Shown here piece by piece: positions 1 through 8,517 of a stretch of 34,567 nt of DNA. The notes under the pieces were generated by a model. It did no database searches and was not told the DNA's origin. It saw only the letters and a program-made list of their open reading frames with translations. The translations under genes were made by a program, and so were the position numbers. The stretch is from Rhodospirillales bacterium (GTDB taxonomy: Bacteria > Pseudomonadota > Alphaproteobacteria > Reyranellales > Reyranellaceae): contig WHTW01000079.1 of the NCBI GenBank assembly GCA_009377525.1, positions 1-34,567 of the forward strand. Direction: 5' to 3'. Position 1 is the stretch's first letter. Every line of letters starts with the position of its first letter.

Positions 1-2
1 GC

Positions 3-437
<435 letters not shown>

Positions 438-441
438 CGCC

Positions 442-1323
442 ATGTTCGAGCTCATCGGAATCCCGCCCCAGGCCCTGTTCGGCCAGCTCCTGCTCGGCCT
501 GATCAACGGCGCCTTCTACGCCATGCTGAGCCTGGGGCTTGCCGTGATCTTCGGCATGCTGAACGTGATCAACTTCACGCACGGCGCGCAGTACATGATG
601 GGCGCCTTTGCCGCCTGGCTGATGCTCGGCATCCTCGACGTGCCGTTCTGGGCCTCGCTGGTGCTGGCGCCGATCATCGTCGGCCTGATCGGCGTCGTGC
701 TCGAGCGCCTGTTTCTGAAACGCATCTACCATCTCGACCATCTCTACGGCTTCCTGCTGACTTTCGGGATGGCGCTGGTGATCGAGGGCCTGTTCCAGTG
801 GAAGTGGGGCTCCTCGGGCGCGCCTTATCCCAGCCCGATCTCCGGCGGCTACAATCTCGGCTTCATGTTCCTGCCGACCTATCGCGGCTTTGTCGTGCTG
901 GCGGCGCTCGTGATCTGCCTCGCCACCTGGTACGGCATCGAGCGTACAAAGCTCGGCGCCTACTTGCGCGCGGCGACCGAGAATCCGACCCTGGTGCGCG
1001 CCTTCGGCATCAACGTGCCGCGGCTGATCACGCTCACCTACGGGCTGGGCGTCGGCCTCGCCGCACTGGCGGGTGTGCTGGCCGCGCCCATCCAGCAGGT
1101 CTCGCCGCTGATGGGCACCAACCTGGTGCTCGTGGTGTTCGCCGTCGTGGTGATCGGCGGCATGGGCTCGATCATGGGCTCGATCGTCACCGGCTTCGGC
1201 CTCGGCCTGATCGAGGGCCTGACCAAGTTCTTCTATCCGCCGGCCTCCAACACCGTGATCTTCGTGGTCATGGCGCTGGTGCTGCTGATCAAGCCGGCGG
1301 GCCTGTTCGGGCAGACAAAGTGA
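442..1323 (+). CDS. livH: Branched-chain amino-acid/amide ABC transporter permease (LivH-like)
   Basis: A 293-residue integral membrane permease, the normal LivH length, that would form the translocation pore with LivM. It is hydrophobic throughout. It has the family's N-terminal LINGAFYAMLSLGLAVIFGMLNVINFTHGA segment (about residues 15-45) and the conserved C-terminal stretch VVFAVVVIGGMGSIMGSIVTG followed by GLIEGL, which contacts the ATPase. The ATG is 4 bases after the livF stop. The TGA overlaps the livM ATG by one base (TGATG), which implies translational coupling. The transported substrate is unknown. Amide/urea, short-chain or aromatic substrates are all used by relatives. Confidence 0.94.
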   Translation: MFELIGIPPQALFGQLLLGLINGAFYAMLSLGLAVIFGMLNVINFTHGAQYMMGAFAAWLMLGILDVPFWASLVLAPIIVGLIGVVLERLFLKRIYHLDHLYGFLLTFGMALVIEGLFQWKWGSSGAPYPSPISGGYNLGFMFLPTYRGFVVLAALVICLATWYGIERTKLGAYLRAATENPTLVRAFGINVPRLITLTYGLGVGLAALAGVLAAPIQQVSPLMGTNLVLVVFAVVVIGGMGSIMGSIVTGFGLGLIEGLTKFFYPPASNTVIFVVMALVLLIKPAGLFGQTK

Positions 1324-2285
1324 TGACGCCCAGCCAACGCCTGATCGCCGCCGCCGCCATCGCCGTACTGGCGCTCGCGGCGCCGTGGTTCGCCTACCCG
1401 GTGTTCCTGATGACGGCGCTGTGCTTTGCGCTGTTCGCCTGCGCCTTCAATCTGTTGCTGGGCTACGCCGGCTTGATGAGCTTCGGCCATGCCATGTTCT
1501 TCGGCATGGCGGGCTACTTCTATGGCCACGTGGTGAAAGCGTGGGACATGCCTCCGGAACTCGGCCTGCTGGCGGGCATGGGCGGCGCGGCACTGCTCGG
1601 CCTCGTCACCGGCGCGCTGGCGATCCGACGCCAGGGCATCTACTTCGCCATGATCACGCTCGCCTTCGCCCAGATGATCTACTTCTTCTGTGTGCAGGCT
1701 CCGTTCACCCATGGCGAGGACGGCTTGCAGGGCATCGTGCGCAAGCCCCTGCTGGGTGGCCTGATCCCGACCAAGGACGATCGCGTCCTCTACTACGTCG
1801 TGCTGGCGATCTTCCTGTTCGGCTACGGCGCCATCTATCGTTTCATCCATTCACCGTTCGGGCAGGTGCTGAAGGCGATCCGCGACAACGAGCAGCGCGC
1901 CCTGTCGCTGGGCTACGAGGCCGACCGCTACAAGCTGCTGGCCTTCGTACTGTCGGCGGCCCTGGCGGGCCTGGCCGGCGCCACCAAGGCGATGGTGCTG
2001 CAGTTCGCCACGCTCACCGATGTGAGCGCAGCCATGTCGGGCGAAGTCGTGCTGATGGCGCTGGTCGGCGGACTAGGCACCATCATCGGCCCGGTAATCG
2101 GCGCCTTCATCATCATCACCATGCAGAACTACCTCGCGGCCGCCGGCGAGTTCGTGCTGGTGATCCAGGGCGCGATCTTCGTGGTGATCGTCATGGCCTT
2201 CCGCAAGGGCGTGGTTGGCGAATTCAGCGAGTGGTGGAAGGCCCGGCGTTCCGGCCCGCGGGCGCGGCCGACAGCAGCGGACTGA
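1323..2285 (+). CDS. livM: Branched-chain amino-acid/amide ABC transporter permease (LivM-like)
   Basis: A 320-residue polytopic permease and the partner of LivH. The start at 1323 shares its A with the livH stop (TGATG). Family hallmarks are LLLGYAGLMSFGHAMFFGMAGY at about residues 48-70, the loop GLQGI, SPFGQVLKAIRDNEQRALSLGY (the EAA-like coupling segment, about residues 180-200) and ALVGGLGTIIGPVIGAF near the C-terminus. It closes the visible transporter operon. A 113-base gap separates it from the antiporter gene. The C-terminal tail is basic and proline/arginine rich, as in many alphaproteobacterial LivM proteins. Confidence 0.94.
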   Translation: MTPSQRLIAAAAIAVLALAAPWFAYPVFLMTALCFALFACAFNLLLGYAGLMSFGHAMFFGMAGYFYGHVVKAWDMPPELGLLAGMGGAALLGLVTGALAIRRQGIYFAMITLAFAQMIYFFCVQAPFTHGEDGLQGIVRKPLLGGLIPTKDDRVLYYVVLAIFLFGYGAIYRFIHSPFGQVLKAIRDNEQRALSLGYEADRYKLLAFVLSAALAGLAGATKAMVLQFATLTDVSAAMSGEVVLMALVGGLGTIIGPVIGAFIIITMQNYLAAAGEFVLVIQGAIFVVIVMAFRKGVVGEFSEWWKARRSGPRARPTAAD

Positions 2286-2398
2286 CGCTCGCACAATTGG
2301 TCGCGCGGCTCATCAGGCAATCCTGGAGAGCCAAACTCGTTTCTTTGCCGCGGCTTGCGTATATGGTGCCATCGTCGGTGAAGGGAGCAGGGAGAGCG

Positions 2399-3496
2399 AT
2401 GGCGGCTGGGCGCAGGCGATGGCTGTGGCGGGCAATGCCTCCGGTTGGTCTCGCCGTTGCAATGGCCGCTACGGCAATCTCGGCTTCTGCTGCAGCGTCG
2501 CCGGTGCTGTCGGTCGTGTTGCCCCTCGTCGGGATCATCGTGCTGCTCGGCGTCGTGTTCGCCTGCGTTCATCATGCCGACGTCATCGCCCATCGTACTG
2601 GCGAGCCTTACGGCACCTTGGTGCTCACCATCGCAGTGACCGTGATCGAGGTGGCGCTGATCTTGTCGATCATGCTGGCGGGTGACGGCCAGCCGACGCT
2701 GGCACGCGAGACCGTGTTCTCGGTGATCATGGTGGTGTGCAACGGCGTCGTCGGGCTCTGCATCATCTTGGGCGGTCTGCGCTACGGAGAGCAGGGCTTC
2801 CAGGTCCCGGGGATCAATGCCTATCTGGTGGTACTGATACCGCTCGCGACCCTGACCTTGATCCTGCCGACCCACACAACCAGCGTTCCCGGGCCATACT
2901 ACACGCCGAGCCAGTTGGCGTTCGTCGCTCTCGCCACGCTGCTGCTCTATGGCGTGTTCCTTTACGTCCAGACCGTGCGCCACCGAAACTACTTCCTGTC
3001 GGATCTGGTGAGCGGCGGCGACCATGGCGCGGTGCCGGCGTCGCGGCGGCTTTGGGAGAGCGTGGTCCTGCTGCTCGTCGGTCTGGCCGCCGTCGTGCTG
3101 CTGGCTAAGAGCGTCGCGGGCTCGATCGAGACGGTGGTCTCGGCGATCGGTGCACCGGTCGAGGCCGTTGGTCTGCTGGTCGCGTTGCTGGTGCTGTTGC
3201 CCGAGACCGTGGCGGCGCTGGGCGCGGCGCGGCGCAACGAGCTGCAGAAGAGTCTCAACCTGGCGCTAGGCTCCTCGCTCGCCACCATTGGCCTCACCAT
3301 TCCGGCGGTCAGCATCCTCGCCCTGATCCTGAAGGCTCCGCTGGAGCTCGGCGTCGACATGCGCGATACCGCCCTGCTGGTGCTGACCTTCGCGGTCAGC
3401 ATCGTCACTTTCGGCGGCGGACGGACCAACATCCTGCCGGGGTTCGTGCATCTCGCCCTGTTCGCGATCTTTGTCTTCCTCGTCTTCGTTCCATGA
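2399..3496 (+). CDS. chaA: Calcium/sodium:proton antiporter, ChaA type
   Basis: A 365-residue inner-membrane exchanger of the CaCA superfamily, almost exactly the length of E. coli ChaA (366). ChaA expels Ca2+ or Na+ (and K+) in exchange for protons, especially at alkaline pH. Shared motifs include HADVIAHRTGEPYGTL (about residues 57-72, matching the ChaA alpha-1 repeat), VTVIEVALI, LVALLVLLPE and the C-terminal FGGGRTNILPGFVHLALF (ChaA has FSTGRTNVLNG). About eleven hydrophobic segments are visible. The start at 2399 is chosen because it follows AGGGAGAG at good spacing. An in-frame ATG at 2363 would add 12 residues and lacks such a site. It is probably a separate transcription unit from livHM. 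Confidence 0.92.
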   Translation: MAAGRRRWLWRAMPPVGLAVAMAATAISASAAASPVLSVVLPLVGIIVLLGVVFACVHHADVIAHRTGEPYGTLVLTIAVTVIEVALILSIMLAGDGQPTLARETVFSVIMVVCNGVVGLCIILGGLRYGEQGFQVPGINAYLVVLIPLATLTLILPTHTTSVPGPYYTPSQLAFVALATLLLYGVFLYVQTVRHRNYFLSDLVSGGDHGAVPASRRLWESVVLLLVGLAAVVLLAKSVAGSIETVVSAIGAPVEAVGLLVALLVLLPETVAALGAARRNELQKSLNLALGSSLATIGLTIPAVSILALILKAPLELGVDMRDTALLVLTFAVSIVTFGGGRTNILPGFVHLALFAIFVFLVFVP

Positions 3497-3572
3497 CGGG
3501 ACGGGTTCTGCACGCTTGCCGCGTGCCGACATTCGCGCAAGAACAGAGCATTGACCAAGGGGGAAGCGTTCC

Positions 3573-4316
3573 ATGCCCGACACATCCGTACAGCTGTCCG
3601 ACGGCATCTTCGCCGAGCTGCGCAAGATCGACACGCCCACCATCACCAACGTGGTGGCGACGTACCCGAAGAACCCGCTGTGCCTCGGCCTCTACAATCC
3701 GTGGACGGAGAACTGGTACAACGACAGCACGATCCGCTGCCTCTATCCCGAGATGGGACCGATCGTCGGCTACGCCGTGACCTGCGTCTACGGGCTGCCC
3801 GATCCCAACTTCGCCGGCCGTCTCTCCTTCATGGACGTGGTCGACGCGCTCGACGCCATGAAGAAGCCGACCATCCTGGTGATCCAGCAGAAGTGGCCGC
3901 CCGAGCTGCACAACAAAGCGGGCCTGGCGGGCGAGATGATGGTGAGCTCGATGATGGCCGTAGGCTGCGTCGGCATGATCTCGAATGGCCCGTCGCGCGA
4001 CATCGACGCCATCCGCAAGCTGCGTTTCCAACTCCTGTTGGGCGGCGTCACGGCGGGGCATGGCGAGATGGCGGTGCAGTCGGTGAATGTGCCGGTGTCG
4101 GTCGGCGGCATGGACGTGGCGCCAGGCGACCTCATCCACATGGACGAGAACGGCGCAGTGAAGTTCCCGCCGGTGCATGCGGAGGCCGTCGTCAAGAATG
4201 CCCGCGCCATGCTCGACGACGAAGCGCGCCGCCTCGTCCTGCTGCGCAAGGCCCGCTCGGCGGCGGAAGTGCGGGCCGCCTCGTCGGGCGGTGCCTATAC
4301 GCCGAAGAAAGGCTGA
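3573..4316 (+). CDS. RraA family protein
   Basis: A 247-residue cytosolic protein of the RraA/HMG-aldolase fold. Members include the RNase E inhibitor RraA and divalent-metal aldolases or decarboxylases acting on 4-hydroxy-4-methyl-2-oxoglutarate, oxaloacetate and similar acids. Visible marks are the N-terminal KIDTPTITNVV, a central GLAGEMMVSSMMAVGCVGMISNG followed by SRDIDAIRKL (the family G-x-x-RD region) and VNVPVSVGGMDVAPGDLIHMDENGAV near residues 172-197 (the V-x-PGD-hh-x-D-x-xG motif). It is longer than E. coli RraA (161), so an aldolase-like role is more likely than RNase control, but this is inference. The start follows AAGGGGGAAG. The cyclase gene begins 10 bases after its stop. Confidence 0.85.
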   Translation: MPDTSVQLSDGIFAELRKIDTPTITNVVATYPKNPLCLGLYNPWTENWYNDSTIRCLYPEMGPIVGYAVTCVYGLPDPNFAGRLSFMDVVDALDAMKKPTILVIQQKWPPELHNKAGLAGEMMVSSMMAVGCVGMISNGPSRDIDAIRKLRFQLLLGGVTAGHGEMAVQSVNVPVSVGGMDVAPGDLIHMDENGAVKFPPVHAEAVVKNARAMLDDEARRLVLLRKARSAAEVRAASSGGAYTPKKG

Positions 4317-4325
4317 CCCGGCGGC

Positions 4326-4883
4326 ATGACCGCCGCCGCAACCTCCGACGCCGCCCGCCCGACACGTTTCGGGCTGGCGGCCAAGCTGTTCGTCATCCTG
4401 ATCCTGCTTGGCGCGGTCGCCGTCCTGATCACCGGCGTGCTGGGCTACGTGCGTGCCCGCGACGCGCTAGAGCAGACGATCTTCAACCAGCTCACCGCGA
4501 CGCGTGAGGCCAAGGCCCACCAGGTCGAGAGCTACTTCCGCAGCATCCGCGCCGATCTGCGCCTGCTCGCCGCCTCCAAGATGGTGGTTGACGCCATGCG
4601 CGGCTTCCGCGAGGCCGTCGACGAACTCGATGCCATGCCGGTGCCCGACGAGGTCCGCAAGCGCGTCGTCAACTGGTACGAGACCGACTACATGCCGGGG
4701 GTGCGCCGCCTGCTCGGCGAGAAGACGCCGGTCGATGAGTTCCTGCCGGTTGGCTCGGCACCGTATTTCCTGCAGGACTGGTACATCGTCGACAATCCTT
4801 ATCCCAAGGACCGGCGCAAGCTGGTCGATGAGCCGGCCGCGGGCGGCACCTACAACAAGCTGCACGCGACTACCATCCGCTGA
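4326..4883 (+). CDS. N-terminal half of a membrane adenylate cyclase, cut short by a frameshift
   Basis: A 185-residue frame with one transmembrane helix (about residues 20-42) and the beginning of an extracytoplasmic Cache-like sensor domain. It ends at the TGA at 4881-4883. Homology does not end there. The tail reads YNKLHA in this frame, and the continuation DYHPLMRTAAS is found in the -1 frame from 4868. The expected product is therefore one protein of about 710 residues joined with the next entry. The simplest reading is loss of one base near 4866-4868, either a real mutation or a sequencing error. No slippery heptamer is visible, which argues against programmed frameshifting. As it stands, this half would be a membrane-anchored sensor stub with no catalytic domain. 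Confidence 0.75.
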   Translation: MTAAATSDAARPTRFGLAAKLFVILILLGAVAVLITGVLGYVRARDALEQTIFNQLTATREAKAHQVESYFRSIRADLRLLAASKMVVDAMRGFREAVDELDAMPVPDEVRKRVVNWYETDYMPGVRRLLGEKTPVDEFLPVGSAPYFLQDWYIVDNPYPKDRRKLVDEPAAGGTYNKLHATTIR

Positions 4884-6457
4884 TGCGCACGGCGGCGTCG
4901 ACACTGAACTTCGCCGACTTCCTGCTGGTCGACCATCGCACCAGCCGCATCATCTACTCGGTGGAGAAGGACGCCGAGTTCGGCACATCGCTGCGCGCCG
5001 GCCCGTATCGGACCTCCAACCTCGCCGCGGCTGCGGCGCGTTGCGGGCAGGCGCCCGACCCTTCGGCGACCTGCCTCGAGGATTTCGCCGACTACCTGCC
5101 GTCCAATGGCAAGCCGGAGGCCTTCATGGCCGCGCCGGTGATCGACCAAGGCGTCGTCATCGGTGTACTGGTGGCCGAGCTCTCGATCGACGAGCTCGAC
5201 ACCATCGTCACCAGCAACCGGCGCTGGCGCCACGAGGGCCTGGGCGCCACCGGCGAGGCCTACCTGGTCGGTCCCGACTTCCTGATCCGCTCCAGCCCGC
5301 GCATGTTCTTCGAGAATCGCGACCTCTATTTCGAGGAGCTGAAGGGCGGCCAGACCCCGCAACACGAGATCGAGGACATCCGCCGCTACGGCACGCCGGT
5401 GCTGCAGCAGCGCGTCGACACCAAGGCGAGCCGCGCCGCCTTGGGCGGCGTCGAGGGCACCGGCGAGATCCTGGGCTATCGCGGCATCCCGACGCTCGCC
5501 TCGTGGGGGCCGGTGCGGGTGTCGGGTGTCAAATGGGCGCTGATCGCCAAGATCGACTCCTCGGAGGCCTTCGCGCCGGTCAAGCGGCTGGAGCGCGATC
5601 TCATCATCGTGGGCGTGGTGGCGCTGCTGGCGGTGATCGTGACTGGCGCGTGGCTGTCGCGCTCGCTGCTCGGGCCCTTGCGCGAGCTCACCGCCGGTGT
5701 CCGCCGCTTCGCCGCCGGCGACCACAATGCCCACGTCATGGTGCGCACGCGCGACGAGATCGGCCAGCTCTGCCTTGCCTTCAACGGCATGGTCGACGAG
5801 ATCAACGAGAAGAACCTCGTCATCGCGAACAAGAACCGCGAGAACGAGGAACTGCTGCTGAACGTGCTACCCGGGCCGATCGCCAATCGGCTGCGCGGCG
5901 GCGAGAAGGGCATCGCCGACGGCTTTGCCGAGGTCACGGTGGCCTTCGCCGATATCGTCGGTTTCACCGCAATGTCGTCGGAGATGCCGCCGGCCGAGGT
6001 CGTGACGCTTCTCAACGGCCTGTTCAGCCGCTTCGACGAGGCCGCCCGGGAGCTCGGCATCGAGAAGATCAAGACGGTGGGCGACGCCTATATGGCGGTG
6101 TGCGGCCTGCCGGTGCCGGTGCCCGACCATGCCGCGCGCATGGTGCGCATGGCGATCCGGGTGGTGCACATCACCCGCGAGCACGCAATGGAGCACAAGG
6201 TCTCGATGAAACTCAGGGTCGGCATCAACAGCGGCCCGGTCGTGGCCGGCCTCATCGGCAAGAGCAAGTACATCTACGACCTGTGGGGCGACACGGTGAA
6301 CCTGGCGAGCCGCATGGAATCGGGCGGCTTGCCCGACATGATCCAGGTGACGCGGCCGGTCTATGAGAAGCTGAAGGATCAATTCGTGTTCGAACCGCGC
6401 GGCGAGATCGAGGTCAAGGGCAAGGGTAGCGTCGAGGCGTGGCTGTTGAAGATGTAG
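4883..6457 (+). CDS. Class III adenylate cyclase with Cache-like sensor remnant, TM helix and HAMP (C-terminal half)
   Basis: A 524-residue frame whose ATG overlaps the previous stop (TGATG). Order: remainder of the periplasmic sensor (1-230), transmembrane helix (about 238-258), HAMP (about 259-310), then the cyclase homology domain (about 348-524). Catalytic residues are complete: metal-binding Asp357 in FADIVGFT and Asp401 in TVGDAYM, adenine-selecting Lys397 (KIKTVG) and Asp466 (YDLWGDTVN), and transition-state Asn473 and Arg477 (NLASRME). The Lys/Asp pair predicts cAMP rather than cGMP synthesis. Translated alone it would lack the first membrane helix and half the sensor. It may be restarted by coupling, but the gene most likely evolved as one frame with the preceding ORF. 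Confidence 0.85.
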   Translation: MRTAASTLNFADFLLVDHRTSRIIYSVEKDAEFGTSLRAGPYRTSNLAAAAARCGQAPDPSATCLEDFADYLPSNGKPEAFMAAPVIDQGVVIGVLVAELSIDELDTIVTSNRRWRHEGLGATGEAYLVGPDFLIRSSPRMFFENRDLYFEELKGGQTPQHEIEDIRRYGTPVLQQRVDTKASRAALGGVEGTGEILGYRGIPTLASWGPVRVSGVKWALIAKIDSSEAFAPVKRLERDLIIVGVVALLAVIVTGAWLSRSLLGPLRELTAGVRRFAAGDHNAHVMVRTRDEIGQLCLAFNGMVDEINEKNLVIANKNRENEELLLNVLPGPIANRLRGGEKGIADGFAEVTVAFADIVGFTAMSSEMPPAEVVTLLNGLFSRFDEAARELGIEKIKTVGDAYMAVCGLPVPVPDHAARMVRMAIRVVHITREHAMEHKVSMKLRVGINSGPVVAGLIGKSKYIYDLWGDTVNLASRMESGGLPDMIQVTRPVYEKLKDQFVFEPRGEIEVKGKGSVEAWLLKM

Positions 6458-6513
6458 CGCCTCTTGCATCCGGACACGAGTTCGCGATTATCGCGCCCAA
6501 GGGAGCCCAAGGC

Positions 6514-7011
6514 ATGAGATCAGGTAGCCGCCGTCGCGTTCTGGCGCTTGTCGCATCGCTCGTCGCCGGGTTTGGTGCTGCGGCGCCATCGTCCGCCCAG
6601 GACGCCATCGCCGGCTGGCGCGTCGAATGCACCAGCGATGGCAAGGTCCTGGACTGCCGCGCCATCCAGCAGATGGTCAACCGCGAGGACAAGCAGCTCG
6701 TGGCGCAGCTCACCGCGCGCATTGCTCCCGACACCAAGGCGCCGACCCTTACGATCCAGCTTCCGCTGGGCATCAGTCTGACCGAGCCGGTGCAGCTCGA
6801 GGTCGACAATGGCGCCGTGGAGCGGCTCCCGGTGCAAACCTGCACCAATGCGGGCTGCATCGTTACGGTGCCCCTGAAGGATCCGTTCCTGGCGTCGCTA
6901 CGAAACGGCACAACGCTCAAGATCGCGCTCCAGGATACCAACAAGCGAACGATCAACATCGACGTGCCCTTGCTCGGTTTCGGCCTCGCCTTCGACAAGG
7001 CGACAAAATAG
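6514..7011 (+). CDS. Invasion-associated locus B (IalB) family periplasmic protein
   Basis: A 165-residue secreted protein. A signal peptide (basic RSGSRRR, hydrophobic LALVASLVAGFG, cleavage likely after PSSAQ near residue 29) precedes an IalB-type domain: DAIAGWRVECTSDGKVLDC, then QLPLGISLTEPVQLEVD and the paired-cysteine region QTCTNAGCIVTVPL. IalB proteins are widespread in alphaproteobacteria. The Bartonella member affects host-cell invasion, but most have no known role and sit in the periplasm. The ATG at 6514 is chosen because it follows AAGGGAG and opens the signal peptide. The frame extends upstream to 6439, overlapping the cyclase, without a good site. Confidence 0.82.
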   Translation: MRSGSRRRVLALVASLVAGFGAAAPSSAQDAIAGWRVECTSDGKVLDCRAIQQMVNREDKQLVAQLTARIAPDTKAPTLTIQLPLGISLTEPVQLEVDNGAVERLPVQTCTNAGCIVTVPLKDPFLASLRNGTTLKIALQDTNKRTINIDVPLLGFGLAFDKATK

Positions 7012-7147
7012 GAGGAGTATGTCCCCTGCGTCATAGGCCCGCGCCTCCTGGTCGACGGATGGCGGCGCCGGTGCGGATCAATCGAATTTGGCCACAATGG
7101 GCCGTCATATTGGCGTCGGAATGGGCCTGACCCCATTGAAAGGTAGT

Positions 7148-7164
7148 CATTTTTTGCGCAAATG
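7148..7164. promoter_or_regulatory. Palindromic AT-rich element upstream of the HlyD-like gene
   Basis: A T6 tract (7150-7155) runs into the palindrome TTTGCGCAAA (7153-7162), with CATTT and AAATG flanking it symmetrically. It lies about 70 bases before the GTG start at 7234 in an otherwise GC-rich gap of 222 bases. The position suits an operator or promoter. This is inference from symmetry and base composition only. Confidence 0.25.
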
Positions 7165-7233
7165 TTCCCTGGTGAAGGGGCAGCGACAGGGCGGGTCTGA
7201 CAGGGCACGCAGGGACGACGAAGGCGGCGGGTA

Positions 7234-8232
7234 GTGACGAACAGCGGAACGATGAAGCGGATCATGACCGGTACGGTCGCGGTGGTGGCCGTCGCCGTGG
7301 CCGCGGCATGGATTGCCCGCAGCCAGCAGACCGCCAATGGCACGACCTCCGCGCTGCAGACCAGCGGCCCGCTGATCGCGCGTGGTTATACCGAGGCTCC
7401 GGCCGGCACGGTGATGATCGCCAACGACCCCAATGGCGGTTCGGTGCTGAAGGAACTGCGCATCAAGGAAGGGCAGACCGTCAAGCGCGACGAGATCATC
7501 GCCGTGATGGCCAATTATCCGACGGCCGAGGTCGGCGTGAAGATCGCCGAGAACAACCTCCTGAAGGCGGAGCGGACGCGCGACACCATCCTGAAAGGAA
7601 CTCGCGTCGTCAACATCCAGCTCGAGGAAGATGCTCTGAAGTCGGCGATCGAGAACGAGCGGCTGTCGACCATGCGGCGCAACCGTTCCGGCAAGCCGCC
7701 CGAGGAAAAGGAACTCGAAGTCTGGCTGGCCGAGCAGAGCATCAAGAACCAGCGGGCCAGCCTCGAACTCAGCAAGCGGCGGCTGGCTATCGACCTCGAA
7801 CAGAATGCCGTGGACATCATCCGGCTGGAGGCGGCGCTCGATCAGGCGTTGCGCATCCGCGACGAGTCGCTCGTCCGCTCGCCCATCGACGGCGTCGTCA
7901 CCCAGATCAATTCACGCCAGGGCGAGATGGCGTCGGGCCTGGGTATCGCCAAGGTCGTCGACATGAAAAAACTGCGGGTCTTTGCGACGGTCGACGAGCT
8001 GCATCTGCCCCGCCTGAAGACGGGCGCACCGGTCGAGGTGACTTTCCGGGGCAGCCCCACGGTGTACAGGGGCAAGATCGCCATCGACCCCATGACCGTG
8101 AAACGCGAGAAGCGCAGCGAAGCCGATCTCGGCGTGGCCAGCGTCCGCCAGATCGAGGTCGAGATCCAGGCCGACGGCGGTGTGACTTTTCCCGCGATAT
8201 TAGGGCGCGAGGCGCGCGTTACCTTCCTCTGA
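7234..8232 (+). CDS. HlyD-family membrane fusion (periplasmic adaptor) protein
   Basis: A 332-residue adaptor with a single N-terminal membrane anchor (about residues 12-28). A first half-lipoyl motif is followed by a long, charged, coiled-coil-prone segment (about 95-205, rich in Glu, Lys, Arg and Leu). The second half-lipoyl element SPIDGVVTQINSRQGEMAS and a beta-barrel region with VDELHLPRLKTGAPVEVTF come next. Such proteins bridge an inner-membrane ABC or other pump to the outer membrane. No ABC transporter or outer-membrane partner gene is adjacent, so its partner is unknown. The start is GTG 7234 after AAGGCGG. ATG 7252 is an alternative that would remove six residues. Confidence 0.82.
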   Translation: MTNSGTMKRIMTGTVAVVAVAVAAAWIARSQQTANGTTSALQTSGPLIARGYTEAPAGTVMIANDPNGGSVLKELRIKEGQTVKRDEIIAVMANYPTAEVGVKIAENNLLKAERTRDTILKGTRVVNIQLEEDALKSAIENERLSTMRRNRSGKPPEEKELEVWLAEQSIKNQRASLELSKRRLAIDLEQNAVDIIRLEAALDQALRIRDESLVRSPIDGVVTQINSRQGEMASGLGIAKVVDMKKLRVFATVDELHLPRLKTGAPVEVTFRGSPTVYRGKIAIDPMTVKREKRSEADLGVASVRQIEVEIQADGGVTFPAILGREARVTFL

Positions 8233-8517
8233 CCGGTGGATTTTCACGTAGGCAAGCCGCTGACGACATGTAACATATTGGACACTCGCGGCGGCGTGGA
8301 ACGCAGACACGCAGCTAAACGCGCGGGAGCCGAAAGGGGAGAGAAACCCAAGAAGCGGAAATCCGGAAGCAGCGGCCATAGACCTCACGGTGCGTAGGTA
8401 GCGACACATGGCCAGCCAGAGTGGCGACCGGCCCGCGAGTTGGTCAAATAGTCTGACAAGTTCCCGAATCGCGATCATTTCCTCGCAACCTGAGGCGGCT
8501 TTGGCAGTTTCTAATGT
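8233..8517 (+). promoter_or_regulatory. Leader region of the glucan/trehalose operon
   Basis: This 285-base gap lies between hlyD and glgE and has no credible gene. It should hold the promoter for the seven-gene operon because all later junctions are coupled. A GGAAC at 8298-8302 resembles the -35 of the alphaproteobacterial general-stress sigma factor EcfG, but no CGTT lies 16-17 bases downstream. I therefore do not assign it. Confidence 0.3.

Noticed and set aside
1385..2398. Long upstream extension of the chaA frame through livM
   Set aside because: It is out-of-frame livM sequence. The ribosome site at 2399 and the ChaA length fix the start.
7120..7137. Inverted repeat AATGGG-CCTGAC-CCCATT after the IalB gene, considered as a terminator
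   Set aside because: The stem is only 6 bases and the T tract begins 12 bases after it, too far for an intrinsic terminator.
8298..8322. GGAAC upstream of glgE as an EcfG stress-sigma promoter
   Set aside because: No CGTT at the required 16-17 base spacing; the -10 position reads ACGC or CGCG.
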